Shown here in pieces: positions 7,762 through 14,937 of a stretch of 30,282 nucleotides of DNA. Position numbers and translations under genes: made by a program. The stretch comes from a virus: the IMG/VR virus record IMGVR_UViG_3300023174_003828, positions 1 through 30,282 of that record; one strand, 5' to 3'. Within the stretch, counting starts at the first letter, position 1; each line of letters begins with the position of its first letter. The notes beneath the pieces are model-generated. The model worked only from the letters and a program-made list of their open reading frames with translations, searched no databases and had not been told where the DNA came from.

Positions 7762-8154
7762 TTATCTACGCATAGAAGCCGCATCAATTGCTTCCTGCTG
7801 ATTGAATACAGGTTGAAGGCAACTTTTATGAACAATAGTCACGCCCAAAACTTCAGTTCCTGTATATTGTGGAATATCTTTTGTGCGTACAGCACCTTTG
7901 TGCCCGGTATCTAAACTGTTAATACGTACAGTTTCACGTCCAACAGGTGCGGATAACTTATATGATAATGGTTCAGCCATTAATGCACGTTTGCGCTTTT
8001 TGTCATCGGCATCAACTTCCCATTTTTTCTGTAATTCTCTCCAGTCGGCTTCAAGCTGACGAGCCTTTTGTGCCTCTGCGCTATTGCGAAACTTAACTTT
8101 ACCTTTGCGTTTACCACCGGTACTAAGCCAGGGTCCTTCTAAGTGCATGGTCAT
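7762..8154 (-). CDS. Conserved phage hypothetical protein
   Basis: 130 residues, cytoplasmic. The N-terminus (MHLEGPWLSTGGKRKGK) is a pattern I associate with hypothetical proteins near structural genes of large myoviruses. Residues 20-60 are very basic and helical (SAEAQKARQLEADWRELQKKW). A compact second half contains VTIVHKSCLQPVFNQQEAIDAASMRR. There is no catalytic motif. Two ATGs are close together (8154 and 8148). It has its own near-perfect promoter 33 bases upstream (8187-8215), so it is expressed separately from the genes before it. The function is unknown; a DNA- or RNA-binding role is only a guess from charge. Confidence 0.7.
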   Translation of the reverse strand: MTMHLEGPWLSTGGKRKGKVKFRNSAEAQKARQLEADWRELQKKWEVDADDKKRKRALMAEPLSYKLSAPVGRETVRINSLDTGHKGAVRTKDIPQYTGTEVLGVTIVHKSCLQPVFNQQEAIDAASMRR

Positions 8155-8186
8155 GATGTATGGGTCATAGTTATTAAACAGTTTCT

Positions 8187-8215
8187 ATTATAGCAAAATA
8201 TGTATTATTTGTCAA
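8187..8215 (-). promoter_or_regulatory. Consensus sigma70-type promoter
   Basis: The minus strand reads TTGACA (8215-8210), a 17-base spacer, then TATAAT (8192-8187). This is a perfect match at both boxes, with a start expected near 8180, some 26 bases before the ATG of the gene at 8154. The -10 flank TATAATAGAA also occurs in three of the four promoter repeats near 28 kb. Confidence 0.9.
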
Positions 8216-8220
8216 GTTTT

Positions 8221-8691
8221 TTACTTCTTTAAAATTGACCAAACCTTCTCTTTTTCTATGATTTCAGCTTCAAGTTCTTTATAGCGTTTGCCCAATTCTT
8301 TCAACTCAGCCCATTTATCTTCTAACTCAGGATTTGGGTAAAGGATAGCCAATCGTTCTTCAATCTTGTTAAACATATCAGTTAGGCTTTTTCCCTTGAT
8401 AGTAACCTCACCTTCAAAATCAGCATCACCTTTGACTTGAAGTGAAGCTCCGGAAAGTGAGGGTTCTGCCAATGATATACCTGATGTACCGTTCAAACCC
8501 CAATATAATCCACTACCTGATGTATTATTTGTAGTGTATACTTGCCCAGCGGCACCGCCTATTACATTTCCTGTAACACTAAATACCTGAGCAGAATTTC
8601 CTGTTCCAACTGACGATATGGAAAATGTATCACCGATAGCAGTAGTGAATGTGTCTCCTATCATATCGGTATTGTAATTTGGATAACTCAT
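8221..8691 (-). CDS. Virion-type protein with coiled-coil C-terminus
   Basis: 156 residues. The first 90 are Gly/Thr/Ser/Asn-rich and beta-like (GNVIGGAAGQVYTTNNTSGSGLYWG), resembling fibre proteins. A linker LQVKGDADFEGEVTIKGKSL follows, then a helical tail (about 105-156) with LTDMFNKIEERLAIL and many Lys/Glu heptad-like residues ending at the C-terminus. I recognise this layout from structural or accessory proteins of large marine and freshwater myoviruses, but not a function. The start overlaps the stop of the AbrB-like gene by ATGA. The stop lies 5 bases before the -35 box of the next gene's promoter. Confidence 0.72.
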   Translation of the reverse strand: MSYPNYNTDMIGDTFTTAIGDTFSISSVGTGNSAQVFSVTGNVIGGAAGQVYTTNNTSGSGLYWGLNGTSGISLAEPSLSGASLQVKGDADFEGEVTIKGKSLTDMFNKIEERLAILYPNPELEDKWAELKELGKRYKELEAEIIEKEKVWSILKK

Positions 8692-8867
8692 TTGTTTGAT
8701 TTTTTTAAAACATATCGGCCCTGATCATTTACTGCAAATTCTATCTCATCACCCTCACGCCATCCTAATTCATCTAATAATTTTTGTGGTATGGGCAACA
8801 TTAAATCACCAGTAACTTCATCTTCTTGGGTAATTACTTCGTAACGAACTAGATTTTTGTTGGACAT
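8688..8867 (-). CDS. Small AbrB/MazE-like protein
   Basis: A 59-residue reading frame with PIPQKLLDELGWREGDEIEF at residues 25-44, the typical swapped-hairpin AbrB/MazE/SpoVT signature ('LGW.EGD..' after a short helix). Proteins of this fold bind DNA as dimers, and the MazE type act as antitoxins. Here no toxin gene is adjacent, so a small transcription regulator is more likely. The stop overlaps the next start by ATGA. A second small protein with a similar LGWEEGDYF core is at 10259-10477, so these may be a phage-specific small-protein family. The fold is fairly secure; the job is not. Confidence 0.75.
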   Translation of the reverse strand: MSNKNLVRYEVITQEDEVTGDLMLPIPQKLLDELGWREGDEIEFAVNDQGRYVLKKSNK

Positions 8868-8874
8868 CTCATAC

Positions 8875-9432
8875 TTATCTATTTAAATAAGGGCCATAAA
8901 TATTTTCTAATTCTTTAATAGTATGATTAGTATTGTTATCTTCATGTTTAACAGCAATTCCACCTGCATCACTCCAAGCATTTAAATACTTACCAAAATC
9001 ATCTACTAAAACATTCTGTTCATTGCCATTCTTTGCATATTTGTATTTTGCACTTGTAAAAATAGCATCACTACTTGTACCTGGATTGTATTTTTCTAAC
9101 CAGTCTTTTTTAGCCCTGATACTATCTTTAGCATATGGGCCACGTAATGGTGCACTTAATACAGTGAATGGAATCTTATGTTGAACTAGCCACTGTATGA
9201 TTCTCATACCACCTAATAATGGTTTCAGGTCATGGAAAAAATCGTACACTTTTTCTGGACTGCTATTTGCTAATTCTTCAATAGCTTGTTCAGGATGAGA
9301 AATTTCTTTGTAATTATTAAGACCATGCATCTTTGCCCAAGCTCCAAAAAAATCAGCTTGTACTCCGTCCATATCTAAGTATAGATGAGGCATTTTTTTG
9401 TTTGTGTCTTCCATTAATTCCCTAAGTTTCAT
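8875..9432 (-). CDS. HAD-like 5'(3')-deoxyribonucleotidase
   Basis: 185 residues with HAD motif I DMDGV (nucleophile Asp20, acid Asp22), motif II Ser93 in VLSAPLRG, and motif IV Asp144/Asp145 in LVDDFGKYL, followed by WSDAGGIAVKHED. This set fits the 5'-nucleotidase C-type branch of phage HAD enzymes, which remove phosphate from (deoxy)nucleoside monophosphates. The start at 9432 has GGAGAAGG at good spacing and shares one base with the upstream stop (TAATG). It probably works with the dCMP deaminase and MazG-like protein elsewhere in the window to adjust nucleotide pools. Substrate specificity is inferred. Confidence 0.82.
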   Translation of the reverse strand: MKLRELMEDTNKKMPHLYLDMDGVQADFFGAWAKMHGLNNYKEISHPEQAIEELANSSPEKVYDFFHDLKPLLGGMRIIQWLVQHKIPFTVLSAPLRGPYAKDSIRAKKDWLEKYNPGTSSDAIFTSAKYKYAKNGNEQNVLVDDFGKYLNAWSDAGGIAVKHEDNNTNHTIKELENIYGPYLNR

Positions 9433-9752
9433 TAACCTTCTCCGCTACTAGCAGACTTATCATCTTCTGATTTCTTAACATTGTTAATCTGCTTTTCTGC
9501 CTCTACACGTTCAAACTCAATTGTTTTACCACGTAAATGTAATACAGTATTAACCTTTTGATTCAATCGTATCAAGTCATTATCTAACATCCTGATACGG
9601 TCAATCAATGCTATCAAAACTGTATTAGCATCACTAATGACTGGCTTAACTTCTTTTGTGGCCCATTCCCAAACGTATTTGATAATGAATCCCATCCCAA
9701 CTGCCATAACAATTGGGAAGCCATATTTATTAATTAGTTCTACTATATCCAT
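9432..9752 (-). CDS. Small single-pass membrane protein
   Basis: 106 residues: a transmembrane helix at about 10-30 (YGFPIVMAVGMGFIIKYVW), then a helical segment (IALIDRIRMLDNDLIRLNQKVNTVL) and a charged, disordered tail. The layout 'GFPI + hydrophobic helix + IDRIRMLDNDLIRL' is repeated in the 93-aa protein at 10478-10759 (ALDNRVKTMNHDVIRID), so the two are diverged paralogues flanking two other genes. Small proteins of this kind sometimes act as holins or spanin-like factors, but no lysis enzyme is adjacent. The start follows the upstream stop by one base with no strong ribosome site, suggesting coupling. Confidence 0.72.
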   Translation of the reverse strand: MDIVELINKYGFPIVMAVGMGFIIKYVWEWATKEVKPVISDANTVLIALIDRIRMLDNDLIRLNQKVNTVLHLRGKTIEFERVEAEKQINNVKKSEDDKSASSGEG

Positions 9753-9753
9753 A

Positions 9754-10290
9754 TTATATCACTAATGGCACAATAAGCCAAATGCCTTGGGCTAATAGAA
9801 GTGCACCGAATGCACTAACACCAATACTACCCCAGAACATGCGCTTATCCACAGCTAAGATACTAGCGGAAAGTAACACAATAGCTAACTGAAATGCCAT
9901 TGCGGCAAATGTCAACCATGGTGTATGCTTCTTAGCTTCATCACGTTCTGCTTCAATCTTTAGTGCTTTAGCCATTAACTCTTTCTTACCCTCACCTTTA
10001 TCAGGTTCACTTTCATATCTTTCAATCTTAGCTTGTAGTTGTTCTTTACGCTTTGGATCGGTTGTAGCTTCTAGTTGTCCTTCAGCAATACTTTGTTTGA
10101 TAGATTTTGCTTGGTAAAAGTTCCAAGTATCATTTGCTTTAATAGTGTTACTTAATATTTTGCTACTAAATCCACTAGACATGTATGTTGTAATTGCCAA
10201 TAGTAATGCAATGACGGTGATGACCCATCCTGCTCTATCTTTAATTTGTGCTTCACGTTCACTGCGTGATAATGGTTTTACTTCTGTCAT
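9754..10290 (-). CDS. DUF4337-like membrane protein
   Basis: 178 residues from the preferred start. There is a first membrane helix at about 22-40 (WVITVIALLLAITTYMS), a long charged helical loop with WNFYQAKSIKQSIAE (the signature block of DUF4337), then two membrane helices at about 122-170. The function of this family is unknown. ATG 10290 is chosen because AAAGGAAA lies at proper spacing; the ATG 6 bases earlier would be too close. The start overlaps the end of the upstream 72-aa gene by about 30 bases. It lies between two paralogous small membrane proteins, which suggests a membrane complex, perhaps for envelope protection or lysis control; this is inference. Confidence 0.78.
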   Translation of the reverse strand: MTEVKPLSRSEREAQIKDRAGWVITVIALLLAITTYMSSGFSSKILSNTIKANDTWNFYQAKSIKQSIAEGQLEATTDPKRKEQLQAKIERYESEPDKGEGKKELMAKALKIEAERDEAKKHTPWLTFAAMAFQLAIVLLSASILAVDKRMFWGSIGVSAFGALLLAQGIWLIVPLVI

Positions 10291-10477
10291 TTTCATTTCC
10301 TTTTAAAATAAATTTTTCTAATCTATCAAGTTTAACTAATTTTTTAACTCCAGTTTCACTATCTTCAACTAATTTGAAATAGTCACCTTCTTCCCAACCT
10401 AATTTATGTATTGGTAATTCTTTGTCAAATACTAAACTATCTGGGGTTAAATCCCATGAATAATCATAATGATACAT
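10259..10477 (-). CDS. Small protein with AbrB-like LGWEEGD core
   Basis: 72 residues, cytoplasmic. The core HKLGWEEGDYFKLVED followed by LVKLDRLEKFI resembles the small AbrB-like protein at 8688-8867, though the DNA-binding part is not clear. Start 10477 is well supported by AGGAGAGACTAA before the ATG, which directly follows the upstream stop. The 3' end overlaps the next gene by about 30 bases. I have seen this pattern in hypothetical proteins of large phages; no function can be given. Confidence 0.68.
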   Translation of the reverse strand: MYHYDYSWDLTPDSLVFDKELPIHKLGWEEGDYFKLVEDSETGVKKLVKLDRLEKFILKGNENDRSKTIITQ

Positions 10478-10759
10478 TTAGTCTCTCCTAGCATCATTTT
10501 TACCGTCAGCACGTGCAATACGATCCGCATCTGGTCTTAATCCTAATGCATTACTAACAATTGTATCAATACGTATAACATCATGGTTCATGGTTTTTAC
10601 ACGATTATCAAGTGCCGTAATGATACCGGCCATGCCTTTTATAGACCCTAAAACACCCTGCAATAGTAGTTTAATAGTCAAATAAACAAAGTATCCACCG
10701 GCTAAAGCGACAGCGATTGGGAACCCCAAATCACCTATAATCTTAAAAATGTCTCCCAT
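10478..10759 (-). CDS. Small single-pass membrane protein, paralogue of 9432-9752
   Basis: 93 residues: a transmembrane helix at about 12-34 (GFPIAVALAGGYFVYLTIKLLL), then an amphipathic helical part (ITALDNRVKTMNHDVIRIDTIV) and a charged C-terminus. It shares the GFPI membrane helix and the 'LDNRV...DVIRI' helix with the 106-aa protein two genes downstream. It is the first gene of the minus-strand membrane group and faces the divergent curli block across an 83-base AT-rich gap. A GATAAATA late motif lies on its strand at 10831-10824. A holin-like or inner-membrane accessory role is possible but not shown. Confidence 0.72.
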   Translation of the reverse strand: MGDIFKIIGDLGFPIAVALAGGYFVYLTIKLLLQGVLGSIKGMAGIITALDNRVKTMNHDVIRIDTIVSNALGLRPDADRIARADGKNDARRD

Positions 10760-10842
10760 ATATGCTCTTTCTATGTATTACACTATATTATTTGATATAA
10801 AATGACTAAATATATGTATAATTATATTTATCGGAGCACATA
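10760..10842. promoter_or_regulatory. Divergent promoter region before the curli block
   Basis: A very AT-rich 83-base gap. On the plus strand TTGATA (10792-10797) and TATAAT (10817-10822) could drive csgF, but the 19-base spacer is long. The csgF ribosome site GGAG (10833-10836) is well placed. On the minus strand GATAAATA (10831-10824) fits the late motif and could drive the membrane-protein group. Boxes are seen; use is inferred. Confidence 0.5.
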
Positions 10843-11325
10843 ATGAAAAGAGGTATAGCAATAAGTACCCTGACGATGCTCACTATATCAGCCTTTGCGG
10901 CTGAATTACAGCATCAGTTTAATAGCCCTAGCTTCAGTGGTTCAGGATATAGTAGCCATGTCCTAACACTAAAACAGTTAGAAGATTTACAAAAAGACAA
11001 AAATAAAGCACTTGCAGACACATTAAAAGCAAAAGCTGAAAGTGAAGCACTAAACACCCCTCAAGCTAAGTTTTTAGCTAACTTAGAATCAAGAATTTAT
11101 AGTCAATTGGCAAAGCAATTGACTGATAGTATGTTTGGTGAAGGATCAACATGCACTACAAAGGGCGTTATTTGTGGATCTATACCTGATTTAGGTGGCA
11201 ATAGTATCACTTGGAAATTAGGTGATGGTAGTGATAATGGATTAATTATTATCACAATTACAAACAATGGCAATCCTTCACAAGTAACTATAATGAAAGT
11301 ACCAGCTGGAACATTTTATTTCTAA
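10843..11325 (+). CDS. csgF: Curli assembly factor CsgF
   Basis: 160 residues with a Sec signal peptide (cleavage near Ala19-Ala20, SAFAA|E). The mature start ELQHQFNSPSFSGSG matches the conserved 'FQFRNPNFGG' N-terminus of CsgF, the part that inserts into the CsgG pore in E. coli. The middle 'LESRIYSQLAKQL' helix and the C-terminal strand region (LIIITITNNGNPSQVTIMKVP) also fit; the protein is slightly longer than E. coli CsgF (138). In bacteria CsgF forms the outer ring of the secretion channel and couples nucleator to polymer growth. Its stop and the csgG start overlap as TAATG. GGAG before the ATG fixes the start. It is the first gene of the plus-strand block. Confidence 0.92.
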   Translation: MKRGIAISTLTMLTISAFAAELQHQFNSPSFSGSGYSSHVLTLKQLEDLQKDKNKALADTLKAKAESEALNTPQAKFLANLESRIYSQLAKQLTDSMFGEGSTCTTKGVICGSIPDLGGNSITWKLGDGSDNGLIIITITNNGNPSQVTIMKVPAGTFYF

Positions 11326-12326
11326 TGAATAAACTACTAATATTATCATTTGTTGTTATGTTATCAGGTTGTGCTTTAAGTAGCAAAACTAACAGTCTAG
11401 TTACAGGTGAACAATTTGATGAACCTATAGTTGAACAGAATGTTTATATGAAAAAGGACGATAATAAATTACGTCCTCCGGCTGATGGTCCAATTGCAAT
11501 TGCAGTATATGGATTTGCTGATAAGACCGGGCAACGTAAAAGCATTCAAAATATTGCTAGTTTAAGTTCAGCAGTAACTCAAGGTGCTGAAAGTTATCTA
11601 ATCAAAGCATTACAGGACGTAGGTGATGCTAAATGGTTTATTGTATTAGAACGTGTTGGATTAGAAAATATAATTAAAGAACGACAGATGATACGTCAAG
11701 CACGTGAGCTATATCAAGGTCGTGATGCCAAACCTTTACCACCAATGGTATTCGCCGGAGTATTAGTTGAAGGTGGTATTATTGGATATGATAGTAATAC
11801 ATTGACGGGCGGATCCGGAGTAAGATTATTAGGTATAGGAACAAGTACACAATATCAAAGTGATACAGTAACCGTCAATTTACGAACAGTAAGTGTTAGT
11901 ACCGGTGAAGTATTAACCAGTGTAACCGTTACAAAAACCGTATTAAGTTATATGGACAAAGTAGGTGTATTGCGTTTTAAGGCAGAAGGCACAAGTAGCG
12001 TTGAAGCTGAAACTGGTGCTAGTATTAATGAGAGTATTAATAAAGCCACAAGTATAGCTATACAAGCGGCAGTTATAGATACAATACGTGAAGGCGCTAG
12101 AAAAGGACATTGGAATTTTAAACAAGAGGAGAAAAAAAATGAGTTGGTTCAAGAGAAAACCCCACCTAAAGACACCCCCAAAATTACAACCGCACCATCT
12201 AAGCCCAATATCGGAAAAACTATTGAAGGAAACGAAAAAAGAAGTTTCTGGAGTAAAATCAAAGATGAAATTACAAGATTCACAATTGAGCATAGTGACG
12301 GAAAAGAAGAAGAATTAACAGATTAA
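11325..12326 (+). CDS. csgG: Curli secretion channel lipoprotein CsgG
   Basis: 333 residues. A lipoprotein signal with lipobox LSGC (Cys16) indicates acylation and outer-membrane insertion. The CsgG domain spans about 55-265 with IAIAVYGFADKTGQRK, FIVLERVGLENIIKERQ, GVLVEGGIIGYDSN and TVTVNLRTVSVSTGEVL, all family landmarks. CsgG forms a nonameric beta-barrel pore that exports curli subunits. The last about 65 residues are a Lys/Pro/Glu-rich extension not present in E. coli CsgG, probably periplasmic and disordered. It is coupled to csgF by a one-base overlap. Finding the export pore and CsgF together with two curlin-repeat proteins makes a functional amyloid export system likely. Confidence 0.95.
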   Translation: MNKLLILSFVVMLSGCALSSKTNSLVTGEQFDEPIVEQNVYMKKDDNKLRPPADGPIAIAVYGFADKTGQRKSIQNIASLSSAVTQGAESYLIKALQDVGDAKWFIVLERVGLENIIKERQMIRQARELYQGRDAKPLPPMVFAGVLVEGGIIGYDSNTLTGGSGVRLLGIGTSTQYQSDTVTVNLRTVSVSTGEVLTSVTVTKTVLSYMDKVGVLRFKAEGTSSVEAETGASINESINKATSIAIQAAVIDTIREGARKGHWNFKQEEKKNELVQEKTPPKDTPKITTAPSKPNIGKTIEGNEKRSFWSKIKDEITRFTIEHSDGKEEELTD

Positions 12327-12438
12327 CATATGTTTGTTAGATTATTCCTACAGTCTAACAAATATCTAAAAAAGAAGTAGGAAATAATAAGGGATAAATC
12401 CCAAGGAGCGTAATCAGGATAACTGATTACTGTAAAAA
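12327..12438 (+). promoter_or_regulatory. Structured leader before the first curlin gene
   Basis: This 112-base gap has three hairpins: TTTGTTAGA/TCTAACAAA (12333-12341 with 12354-12362); GGGA-TAAA-TCCC (12391-12402); and GTAATCAG/CTGATTAC (12410-12430, loop GATAA). The only good Shine-Dalgarno, AAGGAG (12403-12408), is between hairpins two and three, 30 bases from the ATG. Folding the third hairpin brings it to about 9 bases. This looks like a structured ribosome-binding site and possible control point. Confidence 0.65.
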
Positions 12439-13206
12439 ATGAAGCATTATAAAAATTATAAGACGGTGCTTTCAATATTAGCATTATCATTGCTAAGTGT
12501 AACTAGTATGGCACAGGTATTAAATACCGCAACAGGGCCAAATAAAGTTTATATTGAACAAATTGGTAACACTAATACTATTACACTTGAACAAACAGGT
12601 GGTACTAATAATATTGGAGGTGTAGCCAACGTTACCCCCAGCAATACAAACTATGCCACAATAACCGGCAATAGTAACGTTGTTGCTATGGTTCAAAAAG
12701 GTGATAACAACTTAGGTCAATATAATATTAGAGGTAACAATAACGAATATACAAGTACTGTTACTGGAAATAATAACAAAACTAAGTTAACTGTCGGTGA
12801 TGCCCAAAACACAAATAACCTACGTAACATTATTACTGAAACCATTACTGGTAATGACAATACTGTTATTCAAAATATTATTGGCAACGATATATTAAGT
12901 ACATTAACTATTACAGGTGACACCAATGAAGTTACTAAGGATCTAAAAAGCACTAACGGTAGAAGTGACATTAGTATCACCGGTGATAATAACAAACTTG
13001 ACATTGAACAAAATGATGCTAGTGGTGCGAACGGTCATAATTTGAAAAAAGTTATTCAAGGTAACACTAATAGCATTGTAACTCAACAGCAAGGTACTAA
13101 TGATACTACTATTGATATTAAAGCCAATGGTGACAATAATACCATTACAGTTCGTACAACAAGCGCGGCTACCATTGCAAACCCAAGAACAGCAGTAGCA
13201 AGATAA
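12439..13206 (+). CDS. Curlin-repeat amyloid subunit 1 (CsgA/CsgB-like)
   Basis: 255 residues: Sec signal peptide to about residue 25 (SVTSMAQ), then a serial beta-solenoid-like sequence with repeats of about 22-25 residues rich in Asn, Thr, Gly, Ile and Gln (YIEQIGNTNTITLEQTG, GDNNLGQYNI, GNNNKTKLTV, GDNNTITV). The Q-x-G-x-x-N pattern is the curlin signature. The mature N-terminus VYIEQIGN is shared with subunit 2 (14463-14930). It is preceded by the export genes csgF and csgG, so it is the likely major exported fibre subunit. Translation starts after an unusual hairpin-separated ribosome site. It is about 100 residues longer than E. coli CsgA. Confidence 0.85.
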   Translation: MKHYKNYKTVLSILALSLLSVTSMAQVLNTATGPNKVYIEQIGNTNTITLEQTGGTNNIGGVANVTPSNTNYATITGNSNVVAMVQKGDNNLGQYNIRGNNNEYTSTVTGNNNKTKLTVGDAQNTNNLRNIITETITGNDNTVIQNIIGNDILSTLTITGDTNEVTKDLKSTNGRSDISITGDNNKLDIEQNDASGANGHNLKKVIQGNTNSIVTQQQGTNDTTIDIKANGDNNTITVRTTSAATIANPRTAVAR

Positions 13207-13207
13207 A

Positions 13208-14296
13208 ATGCGTAAGTTTGTGTTGTTCTTATGCTTGTTTACAAGTATTAGTACTTGGGCAAGTATAGGAAATGTATCAGAATTAACCGGGGCAGCCGGC
13301 GAAATATCCCGCGGTAAACAAAAAGTTGTGGGTAATAAAGGCGCCGGCATTGAAAGCAACGATATATACACTACTAGAAACGGCACAGTACAATTAGCCT
13401 TTAAGGATGATACAAAAGTAAAAATTACAGAAAACAGTCGTCTACTAATAGATGATTTTGTTTTTGACCCTAACAAAAGTGATGCAGGTAGATTAGCACT
13501 TAAAGTTGGTATGGGAACAGTACGTTATGCTAGTGGACAAATAGCAAAAACAAACACACAACAAGTAGCAATTAAAACACCAACTGCAACTATTGCAGTT
13601 CGTGGTACAGATTTTACAATGACAGTTGATGAAGCAGGACAGTCATTAATAGTTTTAGTTCCAAGTTGTAAAGACAATGAAAAAGTAAAAGATTACGAAT
13701 TAGAAGAAAACAAATGTAGAGTAGGACGCATTGAAGTAGAGACCTTAGTTGGTAAAGTTATATTGGACCAAGCATTTCATGGTACATTTGTAGCAAGTAA
13801 TAACATTTCACCTACCACACCGGTCGTTATGAATACAATTGAAGCAAAACTAACAAACAACTTGATTATTGTAAAGCCAATGGAGATTGTTAAAGCAGTT
13901 AATAATCAAAATGGTAAAAGTAAAAAAGAACAACAAGAACTAGAAGAAGAACAAAACAATAGATTAACCAACATAGTTAAAAAACAAAGTGTTGAAGAAC
14001 AAGCAAAGATTATTGCCGCTAATAGTTTTAAACCCGATCCAAACTGTAATGCAACAACTACTGTTTGTATCTTATGGGAAAAAAGTGACGGTGAATTATT
14101 AGCTAGAGGTAGAGCTATAGCGTATCGTAATAGTGAAAACGAACATTATGCTGAAGTTAAAACACAGGGTTATATGTCAAACACACTAGTTACCATTGTA
14201 CACAATGACACCATAGCATCAGAACTTTTAGGTGATGGTCAGCCCGGTGGAAATATAGTGTATATCAAACAAACTGCGGGATTAAAAAGAAGATGA
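13208..14296 (+). CDS. Secreted FecR-domain protein
   Basis: 362 residues with a Sec signal peptide (cleavage near residue 18, STWAS). Residues about 20-160 form a FecR domain (TGAAGEISRGKQ, GTVQLAFKDDTKVKITENS, IAVRGTDFTMTVD). A Lys/Glu/Gln-rich coiled region (about 235-270) and a C-terminal beta domain follow. Stand-alone secreted FecR proteins are often found beside CHASE2-cyclase genes in bacteria, and one is present in this operon. It starts one codon after the curlin gene and ends in an ATGA overlap with a 57-aa gene. Its job is unknown; periplasmic or surface binding linked to curli or to the cyclase sensor is inferred. Confidence 0.85.
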   Translation: MRKFVLFLCLFTSISTWASIGNVSELTGAAGEISRGKQKVVGNKGAGIESNDIYTTRNGTVQLAFKDDTKVKITENSRLLIDDFVFDPNKSDAGRLALKVGMGTVRYASGQIAKTNTQQVAIKTPTATIAVRGTDFTMTVDEAGQSLIVLVPSCKDNEKVKDYELEENKCRVGRIEVETLVGKVILDQAFHGTFVASNNISPTTPVVMNTIEAKLTNNLIIVKPMEIVKAVNNQNGKSKKEQQELEEEQNNRLTNIVKKQSVEEQAKIIAANSFKPDPNCNATTTVCILWEKSDGELLARGRAIAYRNSENEHYAEVKTQGYMSNTLVTIVHNDTIASELLGDGQPGGNIVYIKQTAGLKRR

Positions 14297-14466
14297 CTAG
14301 TAAAGAGTTACAAATAATGTACCAACAATGGTGCCAGGGAAATGAGGATCACGGATTTCGTTGGTTAGACTTTGTTGAAATGGCAGCAAGACAATTCAAA
14401 CATCCAGAAAGTGAAGTACTTAGAGAGTTACAGAAACATTATTGGTTCGTTAAAAATAACAAATGA
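14293..14466 (+). CDS. 57-aa unrecognised cytoplasmic protein in the amyloid operon
   Basis: A short reading frame joined to both neighbours by ATGA overlaps (start over the FecR stop at 14293, stop over the next ATG at 14463), strong evidence that it is translated. The protein is helical with FRWLDFVEMAARQF and EVLRELQKHYWFVK, and has no signal peptide or membrane helix, unlike all its neighbours up to this point. I do not recognise the family. It may be a cytoplasmic chaperone or regulator for curlin export, or only a passenger. Confidence 0.75.
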   Translation: MTSKELQIMYQQWCQGNEDHGFRWLDFVEMAARQFKHPESEVLRELQKHYWFVKNNK

Positions 14467-14930
14467 AAAAGATACTACTATCATTATTATTTTCTAGTTC
14501 AGCATTTTCTCAAGTGTATATTGAGCAAATAGGTAACTTCAATGTTGTTAATGTAGAACAGATTGGTAACGGAATCAACTATATTAACTACTATAGTGCT
14601 GGCTCTAATAATAATGTAACCATGGAACAGCGTAGCACCGGTGGCAATAAATCAATACAAGCTACTGTAAACAATAGTAACAACACAGTTCTGTTACAAC
14701 AAAAAGACAACGGAAATCATTCTATCATATTAAACTTAGTTGGTGGACATAAAGATGTAGACATATTACAGCAGGGAAGTGCTGGACATCAAGCAAATGT
14801 AACATTGACCGGATTACCATCTGGTATAAGTTTAAGTCAAAGTGGATCTACCCAGCAATTATACTCATTAACCTTTAACTGTGCTATACAGGGTGGATGT
14901 GCCAAATTGTCAGTACAACAGGGCCAATAG
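14463..14930 (+). CDS. Curlin-repeat amyloid subunit 2 (CsgB/CsgA-like)
   Basis: 155 residues: signal peptide to about residue 16 (SSSAFSQ), then VYIEQIGNFNVVNVEQIGNG and further Gln/Asn/Gly repeats of about 22 residues (NNNVTMEQ, NNTVLLQQKDNG, KDVDILQQGSAG). The size and repeat number are close to E. coli CsgA and CsgB (151). The C-terminus has a cysteine pair (FNCAIQGGCAKL) that could form a disulfide. With the larger curlin protein upstream this gives a two-subunit set; which one nucleates and which polymerises cannot be told. Start ATG overlaps the 57-aa gene stop. Confidence 0.85.
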   Translation: MKKILLSLLFSSSAFSQVYIEQIGNFNVVNVEQIGNGINYINYYSAGSNNNVTMEQRSTGGNKSIQATVNNSNNTVLLQQKDNGNHSIILNLVGGHKDVDILQQGSAGHQANVTLTGLPSGISLSQSGSTQQLYSLTFNCAIQGGCAKLSVQQGQ

Positions 14931-14937
14931 ATAAATA
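14930..14937 (+). promoter_or_regulatory. Late-promoter motif GATAAATA
   Basis: GATAAATA overlaps the curlin-2 stop codon region and lies 42 bases before the Fn3 gene start. It fits NATAAATA of T4-like phages. A TGGTG-GTTT-CACCA hairpin (14950-14963) and the ribosome site AAGGAAA follow. This would allow separate late expression of the downstream gene. Confidence 0.5.

Noticed and set aside
8688-8867. Antitoxin of a toxin-antitoxin pair
   Set aside because: The AbrB/MazE-like fold alone is not enough; neither neighbour resembles MazF, VapC or another toxin.
12327-12438. tRNA or known riboswitch in the curli leader
   Set aside because: Several hairpins, but no cloverleaf, no acceptor end, and no match to a riboswitch core that I know.
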